Source: Urechidicola vernalis (GTDB taxonomy: Bacteria; Bacteroidota; Bacteroidia; Flavobacteriales; Flavobacteriaceae). From it: DNA of 64,000 nt. Location: contig NZ_JAVRHV010000001.1 in NCBI RefSeq assembly GCF_031846385.1, forward strand, positions 310,001 through 374,000, written 5' to 3'. The stretch's first letter is position 1, and each line of letters opens with the position of its first letter. Position numbers and translations under genes: made by a program. Below are positions 26,233-34,961 of the stretch, in pieces. The notes beneath the pieces were generated by a model, which was not told the DNA's origin, made no database searches, and worked only from the letters and a program-made list of their open reading frames with translations.

Positions 26233-27717
26233 CTATTTTATAAATCCGTCTTTTAATTCGATAAACATATTATTTCCAATAGCGGATTCTTTTTTCGAAT
26301 CTGTGAAATATTCATGTCCGATTAATTCTTCATCAAGCTTATCTAATCCATATTTTGTGCTTGGATCTAATATTTCTAATGCCTTTGAAAGTAAAGGTTC
26401 GTTTGGATCACCCAATACTCCTAAGTTACTTGCATATTCTAATAATTCATAATCTGGTATAAATCCAGTTTTATTGTTATATCCCACACTATTTTGAGTC
26501 TCCACTACTAAAGGTTGCATTGCCCAAGTATGATTTGGATTAATATCGTCCTTGTTTGTGTAATCTGGTGAATCATAAAGTGTTAAAGACCCCCAAGTTT
26601 TTCCAACTGTTGTGTCACCGATAAGAATAACTTCGATATACGGGTCTAAACCATTAATAACTAATTCACTTGATGATGCGGTGCTCGATGAAGTAAGAAT
26701 AATAACTTTATTCATGTTTAAATTATTAATAGCTTCACCAGACTCCATGCTGTTGCTAAAAAAGTAAGTGAAATAATCAGAACCGTACTCAGCTGTGAAG
26801 TAATCGTTCACTTTATCATTCCATCTCTGAACTGAAAATACTTCATTTTCAAATTGTCCAGTAATCATACTTGACAAATTAATTGCAGAAGAAACTTGCC
26901 CTCCTGAGTTGTATCTTAAGTCTAATACTAAGTCTGATACGCCTTCGGCTTTTAAAGTGCCAAATGCAGTGTTTAAATCACTATCATATGTACTTAAAAA
27001 TTGATTGTACATAATATAACCTACCTTATCGCTACCATTATCAATAGTTTTTACTATATGCACAGGGTTTTCCGCTAATTCTTCTTTAATTAGGAGAATT
27101 TCTGTTCCAGTATTGGTAAAAACACCATTATTGTAATCTGTCAATTCAATAGTGTAAGATTCAGATTCAAATAATAATGCAAAATAATTGTTTATTGTTA
27201 ACTGCTGACCGTCTACTTTTTGAAAAAAGTCTCCTCTTTTAATATTTTTATCATCGGCTGCCGAATTTGGTAATATATATCGAACAAAAGCCACAAGATT
27301 TGGGCTATTCGAATCAATATATGATAATCGGATATCCATTCCAGTTGTAGAACTTACTCCACCTCTAAGTTGTTGGTCTAGTACGTTATAGTCATCTACT
27401 ATCCAAGAAAACTCATCTTCATTGTGCAATAAGTTTTCAAATAATTCTTCATGCTTTCCATCATACGGTGCTAAGTAAGCATCTAATTCAATTTGTGTAG
27501 TAAACTTTGTGTCCGACAAATCGGGAACATCTTGCTGCCATAAATAATATAAATTAAGTCCTTTCCAAATAAAATTCTCAATTTCTAAATCAACAGTTGC
27601 TACAGGATCCGGTTCTGGAGTAGCAAGAGGGGTGACAACATCGTCGTCGTCACTACTACAGTTTATAAGAAAGATTGAAAGTATAATTAAAGAGGCGTAA
27701 AATTGAATATTTTTCAT
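26233..27717 (-). CDS. S41 family peptidase lipoprotein (Ctp-like)
   Basis: 494 residues with a lipobox LINC (C20) followed by an acidic SSDDDD linker. This kind of acidic stretch after the cysteine is associated with surface lipoprotein export in Bacteroidota. A helical N-terminal part (about 45-110) precedes a PDZ-like domain (about 115-215, including AADDKNIKRGDFFQKVDG). The catalytic S41 domain follows, with DLRYNSGGQVSSAINL, the nucleophile region TSSSTASSSELVINGL (serine near 345) and the general-base lysine in GDTTVGKTWGS (near 370). It probably cleaves C-terminal tails of periplasmic or surface proteins; targets unknown. It is divergent from the ECF sigma gene. Confidence 0.93.
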   Translation of the reverse strand: MKNIQFYASLIILSIFLINCSSDDDDVVTPLATPEPDPVATVDLEIENFIWKGLNLYYLWQQDVPDLSDTKFTTQIELDAYLAPYDGKHEELFENLLHNEDEFSWIVDDYNVLDQQLRGGVSSTTGMDIRLSYIDSNSPNLVAFVRYILPNSAADDKNIKRGDFFQKVDGQQLTINNYFALLFESESYTIELTDYNNGVFTNTGTEILLIKEELAENPVHIVKTIDNGSDKVGYIMYNQFLSTYDSDLNTAFGTLKAEGVSDLVLDLRYNSGGQVSSAINLSSMITGQFENEVFSVQRWNDKVNDYFTAEYGSDYFTYFFSNSMESGEAINNLNMNKVIILTSSSTASSSELVINGLDPYIEVILIGDTTVGKTWGSLTLYDSPDYTNKDDINPNHTWAMQPLVVETQNSVGYNNKTGFIPDYELLEYASNLGVLGDPNEPLLSKALEILDPSTKYGLDKLDEELIGHEYFTDSKKESAIGNNMFIELKDGFIK

Positions 27718-27856
27718 ATAGCTAGGGTTTTTAATATTTTAGAGTCGCAAGTTAAGCAAAAAGATTACAAAATTAATTTGCTTTGTAACAAAATAGATAA
27801 TAGGTCGTCGTAATAATAAGAAAGCAAATAAAACTACTAACAAGACTAAACGAATA

Positions 27857-28372
27857 ATGAAACAAGCGGAGTTTTTAAACACTGTAATGCCTTTTAAAGA
27901 TAAGGTTTTTAGACTAGCAAAAAGATTGCTTGTTTCTAGTGAAGAGGCTGAGGACGCAACACAAGAGTTGTTTTTGAAGCTATGGAGGAATAAAGAAAAA
28001 ATAGGTTCTTATAAAAATGTTGAAGCGTTTGCCATGACCATGACAAAAAATTATTGTTTTGATCGATTAAAATCGAAACAAGCAACAAATTTATCATTGG
28101 TACATAGCAATTATAGAGAAAAAGATACTTCTCTAGACCGTAAAACGGAATTGATAGACAGTGTTTCTATTGTACATAAACTAATAGAAAATTTGCCAGA
28201 TCAACAACGAATGATTATTCAACTTAGAGATGTAGAACAATACGAATTTGAAGAAATAGGAAAAATGCTTGAGTTAAAGCCAACTGCGGTTAGGGTGGCT
28301 TTATCTAGGGCGAGAAAAACAATAAGAGAACAATTGATAAAACAACACAATTATGGAATCAAACAAAATTGA
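27857..28372 (+). CDS. ECF-type RNA polymerase sigma factor
   Basis: 171 residues. Region 2 is at about 16-75 (FRLAKRLLVSSEEAEDATQELFLKLWRN and the following AFAMTMTKNYCFDRLK). Region 4 is at about 110-162 (LPDQQRMIIQLRDVEQYEFEEIGKMLELKPTAVRVALSRARKT), with a helix-turn-helix. There is no region 1 or 3, so it is a group 4 (ECF) sigma factor. It overlaps the following small membrane-protein gene by 20 bases and leads a four-gene cluster ending with two DUF4252 proteins. Autoregulation is likely but not shown. Confidence 0.93.
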   Translation: MKQAEFLNTVMPFKDKVFRLAKRLLVSSEEAEDATQELFLKLWRNKEKIGSYKNVEAFAMTMTKNYCFDRLKSKQATNLSLVHSNYREKDTSLDRKTELIDSVSIVHKLIENLPDQQRMIIQLRDVEQYEFEEIGKMLELKPTAVRVALSRARKTIREQLIKQHNYGIKQN

Positions 28373-28775
28373 ACAATTGTTAGAAAAGTATCTAAATGCT
28401 GAGACAACAATAAAGGAAGAGACGGTTTTAAGTGATTACTTTACAAGTGATCGAAAAATACCAGCACACCTAGAAGGTTACAAAGCATTGTTCGGATATT
28501 TTGCTGAGAATAAATCAGAACGTTATACTAAAACTATTCAATTAAAAACTGAAAAGACGAATTGGAAATGGTTATCGGTGGCAGCATCTGTAGTATTATT
28601 ATTCAGCGTTTACACGGGATACAATCAGTATCAAGCAAATCAGGCTAATGAGGCCTTGGCACAAACTCAAATGGCGTTCCAGTTATTGTCTAAAAACATA
28701 AATAAAGGAACAACAGCAGTAACCTATTTGGGAGAGTACGAAACAACAGCAAACAAAATTTTTAAACAACCTTAG
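28353..28775 (+). CDS. Single-pass membrane protein, putative anti-sigma factor
   Basis: 140 residues: a cytoplasmic N-terminal part of about 70 residues beginning MESNKIEQLLEKYLNAETTIKEE, one transmembrane helix at about 73-91 (WLSVAASVVLLFSVYTGY), then about 45 periplasmic residues. The layout and the 20-base overlap with the ECF sigma gene are those of an anti-sigma factor. The N-terminal segment resembles the EKYLxGETTxxEExxL opening common in such Bacteroidota proteins. No zinc-binding HxxxCxxC is present. Role inferred from context. Confidence 0.8.
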   Translation: MESNKIEQLLEKYLNAETTIKEETVLSDYFTSDRKIPAHLEGYKALFGYFAENKSERYTKTIQLKTEKTNWKWLSVAASVVLLFSVYTGYNQYQANQANEALAQTQMAFQLLSKNINKGTTAVTYLGEYETTANKIFKQP

Positions 28776-28790
28776 TAAAATTAGAGAATC

Positions 28791-29342
28791 ATGAAAAAAG
28801 TAATTTTAATAATAGCAATAGCATTAACACCATTATTTAGTAACGCACAGTCATCTGTATTTGATAAGTATGATGGTGAAGAGGATGTAACAACAGTAGT
28901 TGTAAGCAAGAAAATGTTCGAATTAATGGGCAAATTTGGTGGCGGAAGTGATGAGGCTGCAGAATATATAGATATGGTTGGTGGTTTAGATGGATTGAAA
29001 GTATTTACTACTGAAAATTCGGACATCGCTAGCGATATGCAATCTACTGTAGACAAATATTTGAAATCTTCTAAGTTATCTGAATTAATGAGAATTAATG
29101 ATAAAGATGCAAATGTGAGAATTTACATCAAAGAAGGAAGAGATGATGATCACGTAAAAGAATTATTAATGTTCGTTAACGGAATAGAAAAACATGTCGA
29201 AGGAATGAATGGTCGAAGTGCAGAAGCAGTGATCGTATCTTTAACAGGAGATATTGACTTAAATAAAATTGCAGAATTAACAGAAGGCATGAATATTTCT
29301 GGATCGGAGCATTTAAAAGATGTGAAGAAAGAAAACAAATAA
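28791..29342 (+). CDS. DUF4252 family secreted protein
   Basis: 183 residues with a signal peptide (residues 1-20, ending SNAQ) and no lipobox. The pattern SVFDKYDGEEDVTTVVVSKKMFELMG, the middle KVFTTENSDIA and the late EAVIVSLTGDIDLNKIAELTEGM fit DUF4252, a Bacteroidota family without known function. It lies 15 bases after the putative anti-sigma gene and is followed by a strong hairpin terminator at 29354, beyond which a second DUF4252 gene begins. Confidence 0.87.
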   Translation: MKKVILIIAIALTPLFSNAQSSVFDKYDGEEDVTTVVVSKKMFELMGKFGGGSDEAAEYIDMVGGLDGLKVFTTENSDIASDMQSTVDKYLKSSKLSELMRINDKDANVRIYIKEGRDDDHVKELLMFVNGIEKHVEGMNGRSAEAVIVSLTGDIDLNKIAELTEGMNISGSEHLKDVKKENK

Positions 29343-29353
29343 AACAACATATC

Positions 29354-29381
29354 GAAACCCACTTATTAGTGGGTTTCTTTT
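29354..29381 (+). terminator. Terminator after first DUF4252 gene
   Basis: Arms GAAACCCACT (29354-29363) and AGTGGGTTTC (29368-29377) pair perfectly around TATT and are followed by TTTT. It may cut transcription before the second DUF4252 gene, letting the two be made in different amounts. Confidence 0.8.
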
Positions 29382-29394
29382 AAATTAAACGATT

Positions 29395-29943
29395 ATGACT
29401 AAAAGTTTTAAATATATATGCATCGCTTTAACGGCTTTAATTTTCGTTTCTTGTGATCAGTATCCTTCATTACAAAAATATTATGTAGATAGTCAGGCAA
29501 GTACTGAATTTATTGCCTTAGACATTCCTGCTAGTATAGTAAGTTTAAAAGAGGAAGACGCTTCAGAAGAAACCAGAGAGACGCTAAAATCTATTAAGAA
29601 AATTAATTTCTTAGGATATCAAATTACAGAGGATAACACAGAGGAATATAAAGCGGAGCAACAAAAAGTTAAGGAGATCTTGAAGAATCCAAAATACCAG
29701 GATTTAATTAGAGTTGGAAGTGGTGGCAAATCATTAGTTGTTAAATTTTTAGGAGAAGAAGATGCTATTGATGAAGTGATTTTTTATGGAGCGGATAAGG
29801 AATTAGGATTTGCCTTGGTTAGAGTTTTGGGTGATGGTATGGAGCCTTCTAAAATGATGGAGTTGGCACAACAGGTAAATATTGATGATGATTCAGCATC
29901 TATTCAGCAAATAACATCATTCATGAAAAATGTGAGTGAATAA
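29395..29943 (+). CDS. DUF4252 family lipoprotein
   Basis: 182 residues with a lipobox FVSC (C20). The mature part matches the preceding DUF4252 protein in outline: SLKEEDASEETRETLKSIKKINFLGYQ, then VKEILKNPKYQDLIRVGSGGKSLVVKFLGEED, and an ending with LVRVLGDGMEPSKMMELAQQV. One paralogue is secreted and the other is lipid-anchored. It is separated from the first by a terminator hairpin, so it may depend on partial readthrough. Confidence 0.87.
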   Translation: MTKSFKYICIALTALIFVSCDQYPSLQKYYVDSQASTEFIALDIPASIVSLKEEDASEETRETLKSIKKINFLGYQITEDNTEEYKAEQQKVKEILKNPKYQDLIRVGSGGKSLVVKFLGEEDAIDEVIFYGADKELGFALVRVLGDGMEPSKMMELAQQVNIDDDSASIQQITSFMKNVSE

Positions 29944-29969
29944 TAAATTTAGAATTAATCAAATTTTAT

Positions 29970-30011
29970 AGAAAAGAGTACATAACATAAGTTTTGTACT
30001 CTTTTCTTTTT
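29970..30011 (+). terminator. Terminator after the sigma/DUF4252 cluster
   Basis: Thirteen-base arms AGAAAAGAGTACA (29970-29982) and TGTACTCTTTTCT (29995-30007) pair perfectly and are followed by a T tract. Confidence 0.8.
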
Positions 30012-30046
30012 AACGATACATTAACCCATGATATCGTCAATTCTTA

Positions 30047-30054
30047 TATTTTTG
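30047..30054 (+). promoter_or_regulatory. Candidate -7 box for the M1 peptidase gene
   Basis: TATTTTTG fits TAnnTTTG and lies 28 bases before the ATG at 30083, just after the previous terminator. A clear -33 TTG is not visible. Confidence 0.35.
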
Positions 30055-30082
30055 CGTTTCTTTGTTTTTAGAACACAACACT

Positions 30083-32536
30083 ATGCGCATTAAAAACCTC
30101 GTAATTCTACTTTTTTTAAGTTTTTCATTATGTTCTTATTCTCAAACTAACAGGTATAGAGCGGAAAGGCAAAAAATAAACAATCTTGTTCATACCAAAT
30201 TAAACATAAGTTTTGACATTCCGAAGAGCCTTCTTATGGGAGAGGCTTGGATTTCGGCTAAGCCGCACTTTAATCCAACTTCAAAATTAACTTTAGATGC
30301 AAAAAGTATGCATATTCATAGTGTGCAAATGAATGGGAAGGATCTTGAGTATAATTATTTTGAGAGTAGAGAACTTATTGTTGAACTCGACAGAGAATAT
30401 GCAAAAGATGAGGAGTTTACAATTTATATTAACTATACTGCAAGACCTGAAAAATTTGCAAATGAAGATAAAGATAAAAATGACATTCGAAAAGGAATCT
30501 ATTTTATAGATCCTAAAGGGCAAGATCCGAATACTCCAACGCAAATATGGACTGAGGGAGAAACTGAAAGTAATAGTGTATGGTTTCCAACTATAGATGC
30601 TCCAAATCAAAAAACGTCACAAGAGATTAATATAACCATTCCTAACAAGTATGTTTCATTATCAAATGGAACTTTAATTAATCAAGTTGAAAACAGTGAT
30701 GGTACGAGAACAGATTATTGGAAACAAGATCAAAAACATGCTCCATATTTAGTTTTTATGGGTATAGGTGAGTTTGCCATTGTAAAAGAGAAATGGAAAG
30801 GTAAACCTATTGAGTATTATGTAGAAAAAGAATATGAAGATGTGGCGAAGGAAATTTTTGGGCAAACCCCGGAAATGTTGAGTTTCTATGAAGAACTATT
30901 AGACGTTGAGTACCCATGGGATAAATACAGCCAAATAGTCGTGAGGGAGTATATTAGTGGAGCAATGGAAAATACTACAGCAGTGACCCACGACAAGAGT
31001 GCCTATCAAGAAAAAGGAGAACTTATTGATGAGAATATTTGGGAAGCAACAATTGCGCATGAGATTTTTCATCATTGGTTTGGAAACATAGTTACAGCGG
31101 AAAGTTGGAGTAATTTAGCCTTAAATGAGGCCTTTGCTAATTATGGAGAATATTTGTGGTTTGAGCATGCTTATGGTAAGGATTATGCTAATGAAATGTT
31201 GCTTAGAAATAGAGAGGTTTACTTTGATAAAGAAAAGAATCATAAGGATAAGGATTTAGTTCGTTTTCAATACGCAGACAGAGATGATATGTTTGATGCT
31301 GTAAGTTATGAAAAGGGAGGAATGATACTGCATATGCTAAGAAACTATTTGGGCGATGATCAATTTTTTGCCGGTCTAACTAAATATTTATCTGATTTCA
31401 AATTTAGAACAGCAGAAATACATGATTTAAGATTGGTTTTTGAAGAGATTAGTGGTAAAGATTTGAATTGGTTTTTTAATCAATGGTTTTTAGGTAATGG
31501 TCACCCAGAATTGCTAGTAATGCATGAGGTTGGCGGATTTAATAATAAAGTAACTGTTAATATTAGTCAAGCTGGAAAAGTTTTTGAATTTCCATTAACT
31601 ATAGAAGTATATGAAAGTAATGGTCAAAAATCTTCATATGATGTGTGGGTAAATAATAAATACAGTAGTTTTTCATTTTCTACTAGTGATAAGCCTAGTT
31701 TAGTTTTGGTGAATCCAAAGGGGGCACTACTGGCGGAAATTGCACATGCTAAATCTTTGGAAGAAGCGGTTTTTCAATTTAATAACTCTAAGGATTATGT
31801 AGCCAGAAAAGAGGCTTTAGAAATAGTTATTAAGCAGCAAGAAGAGAAAGTGGCATTTAAAACTGTGACCAAGGCTTTAAACGATGATTCTCATCATTTA
31901 AGAATATTGGCGTTAGAAAATATAAATTTCATTAATAAACATCTTAAGGGAGGAGAGATTGAGAAAGTGCAACAGATTGCGAAGAATGATTCTAATACAC
32001 TTGTACAAGCGGCTGCAATTACTACGTTGGCGAAATTAGTGGAACCTTCATATCTGAATTATTTTTTAGAAATGATGGAAAGCGAATCTTATGCAATTAT
32101 TGAAAGTGGTATTGTTGGTGTTTATCATTTAAACAAAGAGTTGGCAATAGAGAAGGCTGATGAGTTGCCAGAAAAAGTAAAAGATAATATGTCAGCATTG
32201 TTAACAGGTTATTATTTAGAAAAAAAGGAAGAAAAACACATGCCTTTTATTGCTAAACACTTAATGCGCGGAATCTTTTTCATTCAAGATGCGAAAATTG
32301 CAGACACCTATAAGGAAGCATTCGAATGGATTGCTAGAAGTAATAATTTAGAGGCTATTACCAATGTCGTTGATGGGTTTGTTGCAATAGGTAGACAATA
32401 CAAAGAAGAGGGTGGTGACCAAGCCTCGATTAACTTCTTAAGACAAATGCAGTATTTGCAAAAAGAAGAGAATCATTCTAACAGAAAAGAATTAGAAAAT
32501 ATTATTAGAATAGGAATGTCTAAATTGGTTAATTAA
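30083..32536 (+). CDS. M1 family aminopeptidase, exported
   Basis: 817 residues from the ATG at 30083; a TTG at 30062 is rejected because the ATG opens into a signal peptide (MRIKNLVILLFLSFSLCSYSQ). The exopeptidase motif is GAMEN near residue 293. The zinc site is HEIFHHW with H326, E327 and H330, and the third ligand glutamate is in NLALNEAFANY near 349. The last 270 residues form helical, HEAT-like repeats (ALNDDSHHLRILALENI and similar). It removes N-terminal residues from peptides in the periplasm. Its stop overlaps the stop of the convergent XRE gene within the sequence TTAA. Confidence 0.94.
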   Translation: MRIKNLVILLFLSFSLCSYSQTNRYRAERQKINNLVHTKLNISFDIPKSLLMGEAWISAKPHFNPTSKLTLDAKSMHIHSVQMNGKDLEYNYFESRELIVELDREYAKDEEFTIYINYTARPEKFANEDKDKNDIRKGIYFIDPKGQDPNTPTQIWTEGETESNSVWFPTIDAPNQKTSQEINITIPNKYVSLSNGTLINQVENSDGTRTDYWKQDQKHAPYLVFMGIGEFAIVKEKWKGKPIEYYVEKEYEDVAKEIFGQTPEMLSFYEELLDVEYPWDKYSQIVVREYISGAMENTTAVTHDKSAYQEKGELIDENIWEATIAHEIFHHWFGNIVTAESWSNLALNEAFANYGEYLWFEHAYGKDYANEMLLRNREVYFDKEKNHKDKDLVRFQYADRDDMFDAVSYEKGGMILHMLRNYLGDDQFFAGLTKYLSDFKFRTAEIHDLRLVFEEISGKDLNWFFNQWFLGNGHPELLVMHEVGGFNNKVTVNISQAGKVFEFPLTIEVYESNGQKSSYDVWVNNKYSSFSFSTSDKPSLVLVNPKGALLAEIAHAKSLEEAVFQFNNSKDYVARKEALEIVIKQQEEKVAFKTVTKALNDDSHHLRILALENINFINKHLKGGEIEKVQQIAKNDSNTLVQAAAITTLAKLVEPSYLNYFLEMMESESYAIIESGIVGVYHLNKELAIEKADELPEKVKDNMSALLTGYYLEKKEEKHMPFIAKHLMRGIFFIQDAKIADTYKEAFEWIARSNNLEAITNVVDGFVAIGRQYKEEGGDQASINFLRQMQYLQKEENHSNRKELENIIRIGMSKLVN

Positions 32537-32922
32537 GGAAGGTAACTTTTGAAAGTGCCATTTTTGTAAAAAATCACTATTTTTTCAATTTCTTCCGTTT
32601 TTTTCTCTTCAATCTTCTCTATTGACTTGATTGGTTTTGAAATACTTTCAATTACATTTGAAAGGAGTGGAGTAGGCTCAGATCTTAAAATTTCCTTTTT
32701 TGGAAAATCTCCTTTCCCGTTCATTAACCAATATAATTCTACTTCTGGGTATTTCTGTAATACTTTTAAAACAAAATCTAAACTTGGTTTATTCCGGCCC
32801 GAAAGTAGATGTGAAATACTAGATCGTTGCACCGAAATAGAATCTGCCAATGCTGTAGAAGTTAAATCGTAATATTCCATTACGATTTTAAGTCTATCAG
32901 AAAATTCTAAGTTGTTAACCAT
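32533..32922 (-). CDS. XRE-family helix-turn-helix regulator
   Basis: 129 residues. An N-terminal HTH at about residues 8-62 (FSDRLKIVMEYYDLTSTALADSISVQRSSISHLLSGRNKPSLDF) is of the phage-repressor/XRE type. The rest is a lysine- and glutamate-rich linker (KPIKSIEKIEEKKTEEIEKI) and a short C-terminal IVIFYKNGTFKSYLP. No sensor domain is recognised; the tail may mediate dimer contacts. The 284 bases upstream to the M14 peptidase gene at 33207 are AT-rich with no recognised feature beyond a possible -7 box. Confidence 0.87.
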   Translation of the reverse strand: MVNNLEFSDRLKIVMEYYDLTSTALADSISVQRSSISHLLSGRNKPSLDFVLKVLQKYPEVELYWLMNGKGDFPKKEILRSEPTPLLSNVIESISKPIKSIEKIEEKKTEEIEKIVIFYKNGTFKSYLP

Positions 32923-33194
32923 GGATCACAAGCAGTGTTACAATTGTAATATAATGCAAATTTAGCATTTCAATTGACTAAAAGCAATAATTTTACTAGA
33001 TTAAATTTTCATTAAACAATTAGTTTATATTACATGTACAACTCTCTAAAATAAAGCATTTTAACAATTCATTATAAATAACACTTATCGCTTATTTTTA
33101 GATAGTTATTTAATAAATAATTCAATTTTACAAACCTATATCTTCAATCTTATAATTTTTTTCTTTCTGTTACAAATGTAAACTTGTGAATGAT

Positions 33195-33202
33195 TATTTT
33201 TG
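33195..33202 (+). promoter_or_regulatory. Candidate -7 box abutting the M14 start
   Basis: TATTTTTG fits TAnnTTTG but lies only 4 bases before the ATG at 33207, which would make the transcript leaderless. This parallels the lyase gene at 6686 and may be coincidence. Confidence 0.25.
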
Positions 33203-33206
33203 TCGC

Positions 33207-34301
33207 ATGCAAGCACTTGATAAATCGAAAATTGAGCAATGGTATGCTTCAAATTTTCAGAATAAATTAAAGGGATTACGAATTTTATTTAAGGATATTG
33301 AGCCTCTAATAAATGATTTGTCAAATACTTTTAAAGTTGAAAAACTGGGTGATTCGGTTCGTGGAATTCCGATATATAAAATCAAGATTGGTTCTGGTAA
33401 AAAGAGAATTCTAATTTGGTCTCAAATGCACGGAAATGAAAGTACAGGAACTAAGGCTGTTTTTGATTTATTCAATTTTTTCGGAAACCCAGAAGAATTT
33501 GATAATTTAAAAAGTACAATACTTAAAGAGTGCACTATTGTTTTTATTCCAATGCTTAATCCAGATGGCGCCATTAAGTATACTCGCGAAAACGAAAATG
33601 AAATTGATTTAAATAGAGATGCGGTTGATTTAAATGCAATTGAAAGTAGGTTACTAAGGAAGGAATTGGAAGATTTTGACCCTCAATTTTGCTTTAACCT
33701 ACACGATCAACGTACTATTTTTAATGTAAAAGGAACAAAGAATCCGGCTACTATTTCATTTTTAGCCCCATCTGAAGAAATTACAAGAAAGATTACTAAG
33801 GGCAGAACAGAAACTATGAGTGTAATTGTATCGATGAATAATTTTCTTCAATCCTGTATTCCAAATCACATAGGACGTTATACAGATGAATATTACCCAA
33901 CTGCAACAGGAGATAATTTCCAAAAATTAGGATATAATACAATTTTAATAGAAGCAGGACATTTCCAAGAGGATTACGAACGTGAAATAACGAGAAAGTA
34001 TAATTTCTTTGCTTTAATAGATGGTCTTGTATTCTTATCAAACAATGATGATTATAACCACTATAAATCTTATTTCGAAATACCTAATAACGATAAAAAG
34101 TTCTATGACATAGTCTATAGAAACGCGAAATTAGTAGAGAATCGCATGGAATCCATTGTAGATTTCGGAGTGCTTTTCAAATACAAAGTTATTGATAATA
34201 AGTTGGTTAAATACAATTTTTCAGAGGTAATTAGGCATGGAGAAGTGCACTACGGCCATGTCGAAATCGATTTAGAGAATAAACCATTTAATCAAATGTA
34301 A
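33207..34301 (+). CDS. M14 family zinc carboxypeptidase-like protein
   Basis: 364 residues from the ATG at 33207; a GTG at 33186 would add seven residues. The zinc site is HxxE (H75, E78) in WSQMHGNESTGT. The third ligand is the histidine in FNLHDQR (about 166) and the catalytic glutamate is in ILIEAGHF (about 249). The substrate-binding DLNRDAVD is also present. There is no signal peptide, so it is cytoplasmic, unlike secreted digestive carboxypeptidases. It may trim peptides or amidated amino acids. Its neighbour downstream is an Lrp-type regulator. Confidence 0.9.
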   Translation: MQALDKSKIEQWYASNFQNKLKGLRILFKDIEPLINDLSNTFKVEKLGDSVRGIPIYKIKIGSGKKRILIWSQMHGNESTGTKAVFDLFNFFGNPEEFDNLKSTILKECTIVFIPMLNPDGAIKYTRENENEIDLNRDAVDLNAIESRLLRKELEDFDPQFCFNLHDQRTIFNVKGTKNPATISFLAPSEEITRKITKGRTETMSVIVSMNNFLQSCIPNHIGRYTDEYYPTATGDNFQKLGYNTILIEAGHFQEDYEREITRKYNFFALIDGLVFLSNNDDYNHYKSYFEIPNNDKKFYDIVYRNAKLVENRMESIVDFGVLFKYKVIDNKLVKYNFSEVIRHGEVHYGHVEIDLENKPFNQM

Positions 34302-34390
34302 TTTATGTATATAATAATTAAATGAAGGTTTTATTAAAATATTTTTAGTAATATTGCATTATATTTATTGTTTACTAACTACTATCAATT

Positions 34391-34870
34391 ATGAAAAAAT
34401 TTGTTTTAGATGAAATTGATCATCAAATTTTAGATGTTTTAATTGAAAATGCTCGAACACCATTTACAGATATTGCAAAGCAATTAGTTGTTTCCGCTGG
34501 TACAATTCACGTGCGCGTAAAGAAAATGGAAGAGGAAGGCATAATCAAAGGATCTACATTAACAATTGACTATGAAAAGATGAATTATTCCTTTATTGCT
34601 CATACAGGAATATTTCTTGAAAAAACCTCGAAATCTAAACAAGTTATTGAGGATTTGAGAAGAATACCAAATATTACTGTTGCATATATTACAGCAGGCA
34701 AGTACAATATTTTTTGTAAAATTAGAGCAAAGGATACAAATCATGCTAAGGAAATTATTTTTCAAGTAGATGACATAGAAGGTGTAGCGAGAACAGAAAC
34801 TATGATTTCATTGGAAGAGAGTATTAATGACAAGAAGAGATTGATGCATTCTGTTTTCAGAGAATACTAA
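34391..34870 (+). CDS. Lrp/AsnC family transcriptional regulator
   Basis: 159 residues: an N-terminal winged HTH (about 6-60, DEIDHQILDVLIENARTPFTDIAKQL and GTIHVRVKKMEEEGII) and a C-terminal RAM/AsnC ligand-binding domain (about 68-150, including VAYITAGKYNIFCKIRAKD). Such proteins sense amino acids and control their metabolism. The effector is not predictable. It is followed by a strong terminator and may act on the M14 peptidase or the 2-oxoacid dehydrogenase gene next to it (inference from position). Confidence 0.93.
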   Translation: MKKFVLDEIDHQILDVLIENARTPFTDIAKQLVVSAGTIHVRVKKMEEEGIIKGSTLTIDYEKMNYSFIAHTGIFLEKTSKSKQVIEDLRRIPNITVAYITAGKYNIFCKIRAKDTNHAKEIIFQVDDIEGVARTETMISLEESINDKKRLMHSVFREY

Positions 34871-34889
34871 AATTCAAAAGTTTAAATTA

Positions 34890-34922
34890 AATCCTCATCA
34901 TTTATTTGATGAGGATTTTTTT
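34890..34922 (+). terminator. Terminator after the Lrp gene
   Basis: AATCCTCATCA (34890-34900) pairs with TGATGAGGATT (34907-34917) around a 6-base loop, followed by a T tract. Confidence 0.85.
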
Positions 34923-34961
34923 ATTGTACTATATTTAAGCATTCAAATAGAATTGCATTAA

